From: Viridibacillus sp050279675
GTDB taxonomy: Bacteria > Bacillota > Bacilli > Bacillales_A > Planococcaceae
NCBI RefSeq assembly: GCF_050279675.1
Contig: NZ_JBNNUK010000003.1
Span: 62,001-126,000 of the forward strand
Length of the DNA stretch: 64,000 nt
Direction: 5' to 3'
Shown: piece after piece, positions 61,976-64,000 of the stretch
How positions within the stretch are numbered: position 1 is the first letter of the stretch
How the letters are laid out: each line of letters begins with the position of its first letter
Notes under the pieces: generated by a model
What the model was told of the DNA's origin: nothing
Seen by the model: only the letters and a program-made list of their open reading frames with translations
Databases searched by the model: none
Made by a program: the position numbers and the translations under genes

Positions 61976-63997
61976 TTATTTATTTAATTCCCGAATTAAA
62001 TAGGTACCAGATGCATAGCCCTGTTTTCCATTCGGTAATTTTACTTTATACCAAGTTCCACTCATTATTGGCTTATTATTTTCATCTATTACGAGTTCAA
62101 CAAATTGATAGTTTGAAAATTCACCGACTATAGGACTGGACGCATTTCCTTCTGAGCGTACATTTAATGCTATTCCATTAGCTGAGGAAGTATTAACACG
62201 AGCCAAGTTCTTCACAGAAAAATGTTTATTGTAAGCACTGAAACTTACAACATTTGTATAATACTTTTTCCCTTTATAGGATACCGTTAGCCAGTAATCA
62301 TTGTGCTTTTCTAGTAAATTGAAAGACTCACCTTCTGGAATGGTTGCTGCAACACTATTTGTACTGCCTTTTTCACTGAATACATTCAAATTACTATTCG
62401 CAATTGCTAACGTTCCAGTTGGGAACACGTCTTTAAGATCCGGATGCTTTGGAGCAGAAGGAACAACTGTATTAGGTATTTTAGAAATTGCTCCTTCTTT
62501 AGCATATGCTAAGATTCCGTTCATATGATTGGCAATTGCATTTCCCCAATTAGTATCACTTGCATAATAAAAATTCATCCCCTTACTTAAGGAATCAATG
62601 CGAGCTCCATTAACGTTTTTAACGGAGTATCCTAAATAAGCCCCACTATTGTATTTCCAATTGGAAGGATTTAAATAAGTAGCCTTCATTGATTGCGCAA
62701 TAAATTCCAAATTATCGTCGATGGAATCAAATTTAACAGCACCTATGAATGGAGTAATATCATATGCTCCAAAGCCAAACAAGTTGTTTCTTCCAAGCGA
62801 AATGTCGGAAACACCAAATCCACTTTCATGAATGGCATGTGCTGCAAAATATAGAGCGTTTACGCCATACTTATCAGCAGCATTAATAATCGCTTGTCCT
62901 TTTCCAGTTAAAGCGCTTGTTTTCCCTGCAGTCTTACTAGCAATATACGTATTAATTTGATCTGCTTTCACAGACGACTTAGTACGAAGATCCATAAACA
63001 TATAGCTATTTGGATTGGATTCTAGACTAGCGATTCTTGCCTTCGTTGTTTCATCGATTAAAGAAGAACCTGATACAAAACCTGTAAAACCTTCAAAACT
63101 CACTTGATACCAACCATTACTTGCTTTATAAGTCGTCGTCAGCTTTGTATTCGCAGGAATCACTTTTAACAAATCTGATGATGTAGAATTTGATTTATAC
63201 AGTTTTTGATCTTCAATATTATAAATGGTCATCTGACTAATGGCTGAACCATTTGGTAATGTAGGGGTATCGTCATCTGTATCATCTGGTGCCGTATCGA
63301 CACTTGGTGTATCGACACTAAATTTAGTAATGTCTATATACCCTGTGTTACCTTCATATGTTACTTTATACCAATTGCCAACTCGTTCGGTCGAAGTCAC
63401 TTTTGCATCTTTGGGAATGCTAGTTAGTATTGTATGTGAGACTCCCGCTTCTGCAAATAAAGATGTTGATGAATTAGCTTTATAATCCGTACTTGCCACT
63501 TGCGTTGGTGTTACTTTACTAACTACAGTAGATTGCACAAAATAATTCTTACCCTTGTACGATATTCGATACCAAGTTTCTCCTTTACTATTCACAACTG
63601 ATTGCGTAGACGTGAAGATATTATTGGTTGGTATAGCGAATACTTGTGCTTTTTTGGTGTCAGGTGTTATACGAAGTGAAGCCGTTTTCTCTATTAGGAA
63701 ATAAGTGGTTTCAGTCTCTTTATAGGCATCATACTCTTTCACATATGAACTACTTACCCAACCAGTTTTGCCTCCGTATGTTACTTTATACCATGCTCCA
63801 GATTTAGCGGTAGCTTTCACCGTCTTGCCTTTAGGAATCGATAATAGTACTTTCCCTTTTGTAGAGTTACTAGACCGTAAATTCACTTTTTCTTTTGTTT
63901 GATAATTTGTTGCAGCGAAAGTGGAAATTGCAGACGTTTTAGTTGTTACTTTAATATAGCTTGTACTAACATAGCCAATTTTTTTACCGAATTTCAC
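61976..63997 (-). CDS. Multi-SH3 glucosaminidase autolysin (N-terminus beyond right edge)
   Basis: At least 673 codons are visible; the true start lies outside the window. Order: four SH3b repeats at about 35-315 (for example NLRSSNSTKGKVLLSIPKG, WYKVTYGGKTGWVSSSYVK), a LytD/LytG-type N-acetylglucosaminidase domain at about 335-490 with the catalytic Glu in FAAHAIHESGFGVSDIS, then two more SH3-like modules at about 520-580 and 595-673. It should cut the glycan strand outside the cell, with SH3 modules binding wall peptides. Confidence 0.88.
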   Translation of the reverse strand: MKFGKKIGYVSTSYIKVTTKTSAISTFAATNYQTKEKVNLRSSNSTKGKVLLSIPKGKTVKATAKSGAWYKVTYGGKTGWVSSSYVKEYDAYKETETTYFLIEKTASLRITPDTKKAQVFAIPTNNIFTSTQSVVNSKGETWYRISYKGKNYFVQSTVVSKVTPTQVASTDYKANSSTSLFAEAGVSHTILTSIPKDAKVTSTERVGNWYKVTYEGNTGYIDITKFSVDTPSVDTAPDDTDDDTPTLPNGSAISQMTIYNIEDQKLYKSNSTSSDLLKVIPANTKLTTTYKASNGWYQVSFEGFTGFVSGSSLIDETTKARIASLESNPNSYMFMDLRTKSSVKADQINTYIASKTAGKTSALTGKGQAIINAADKYGVNALYFAAHAIHESGFGVSDISLGRNNLFGFGAYDITPFIGAVKFDSIDDNLEFIAQSMKATYLNPSNWKYNSGAYLGYSVKNVNGARIDSLSKGMNFYYASDTNWGNAIANHMNGILAYAKEGAISKIPNTVVPSAPKHPDLKDVFPTGTLAIANSNLNVFSEKGSTNSVAATIPEGESFNLLEKHNDYWLTVSYKGKKYYTNVVSFSAYNKHFSVKNLARVNTSSANGIALNVRSEGNASSPIVGEFSNYQFVELVIDENNKPIMSGTWYKVKLPNGKQGYASGTYLIRELNK

Positions 63998-64000
63998 TTT

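Overview
The window reads as a low-GC, spore-forming member of the Bacillales, most likely Planococcaceae/Caryophanaceae (Lysinibacillus, Solibacillus or Rummeliibacillus type). This rests on the AT-rich base composition, strong Bacillus-type Shine-Dalgarno sites, spore genes (gerE, a spoVID-like gene) and gene order shared with Bacillus subtilis. The genus assignment is inference. Almost all backbone genes lie on the minus strand.

Layout. 1-3.8 kb is the end of a type IV pilus-like locus: three overlapping minor prepilin genes on the plus strand, a frameshifted PilO-like gene, and the start of a secreted VanW/YoaR-like protein that runs off the left edge. 3.9-5.6 kb holds a membrane diguanylate cyclase. 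5.7-26 kb is a conserved block: two tandem folC paralogues, T-box-controlled valS, a short spoVID-like gene with a candidate sigma-E promoter, the haem operon hemAXCDBL behind a PerR-like box, engB, lon, clpX, tig and a ysoA-like TPR gene. Compared with B. subtilis, lonB and ysxE are absent.

26-44 kb replaces what is the ilv-leu region in B. subtilis. It carries a LysR/hutG/gltS divergon, a cupin gene, a large-subunit catalase, a DacB/PBP4-type carboxypeptidase, pepF, nupC, a cold-shock gene and a SET-domain gene. Among them are phage-like pieces: an amidase-LysM lysin, a truncated XhlA-like gene, a small frameshifted gene, a CI-like repressor with ImmA, and a 28-residue tail of a tyrosine recombinase next to tRNA-Arg(UCU). 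The repressor/ImmA pair faces an unrecognised gene across two matching palindromes. One palindrome fills the spacer of that gene's predicted promoter. This is the best candidate here for an undescribed regulatory unit.

44-62 kb returns to conserved order: ysnB, rdgB, rph, racE, ysmB-like marR, gerE, ysmA, sdhCAB, yslB, lysC with its lysine riboswitch, uvrC, trxA, and the fatty-acid oxidation genes etfA, etfB, fadB, fadR and lcfA. These have a near-perfect FadR operator and a cre-like site on the lcfA promoter. gerM is absent. The right edge cuts a multi-SH3 glucosaminidase autolysin. No rRNA, complete insertion sequence or CRISPR array was seen.
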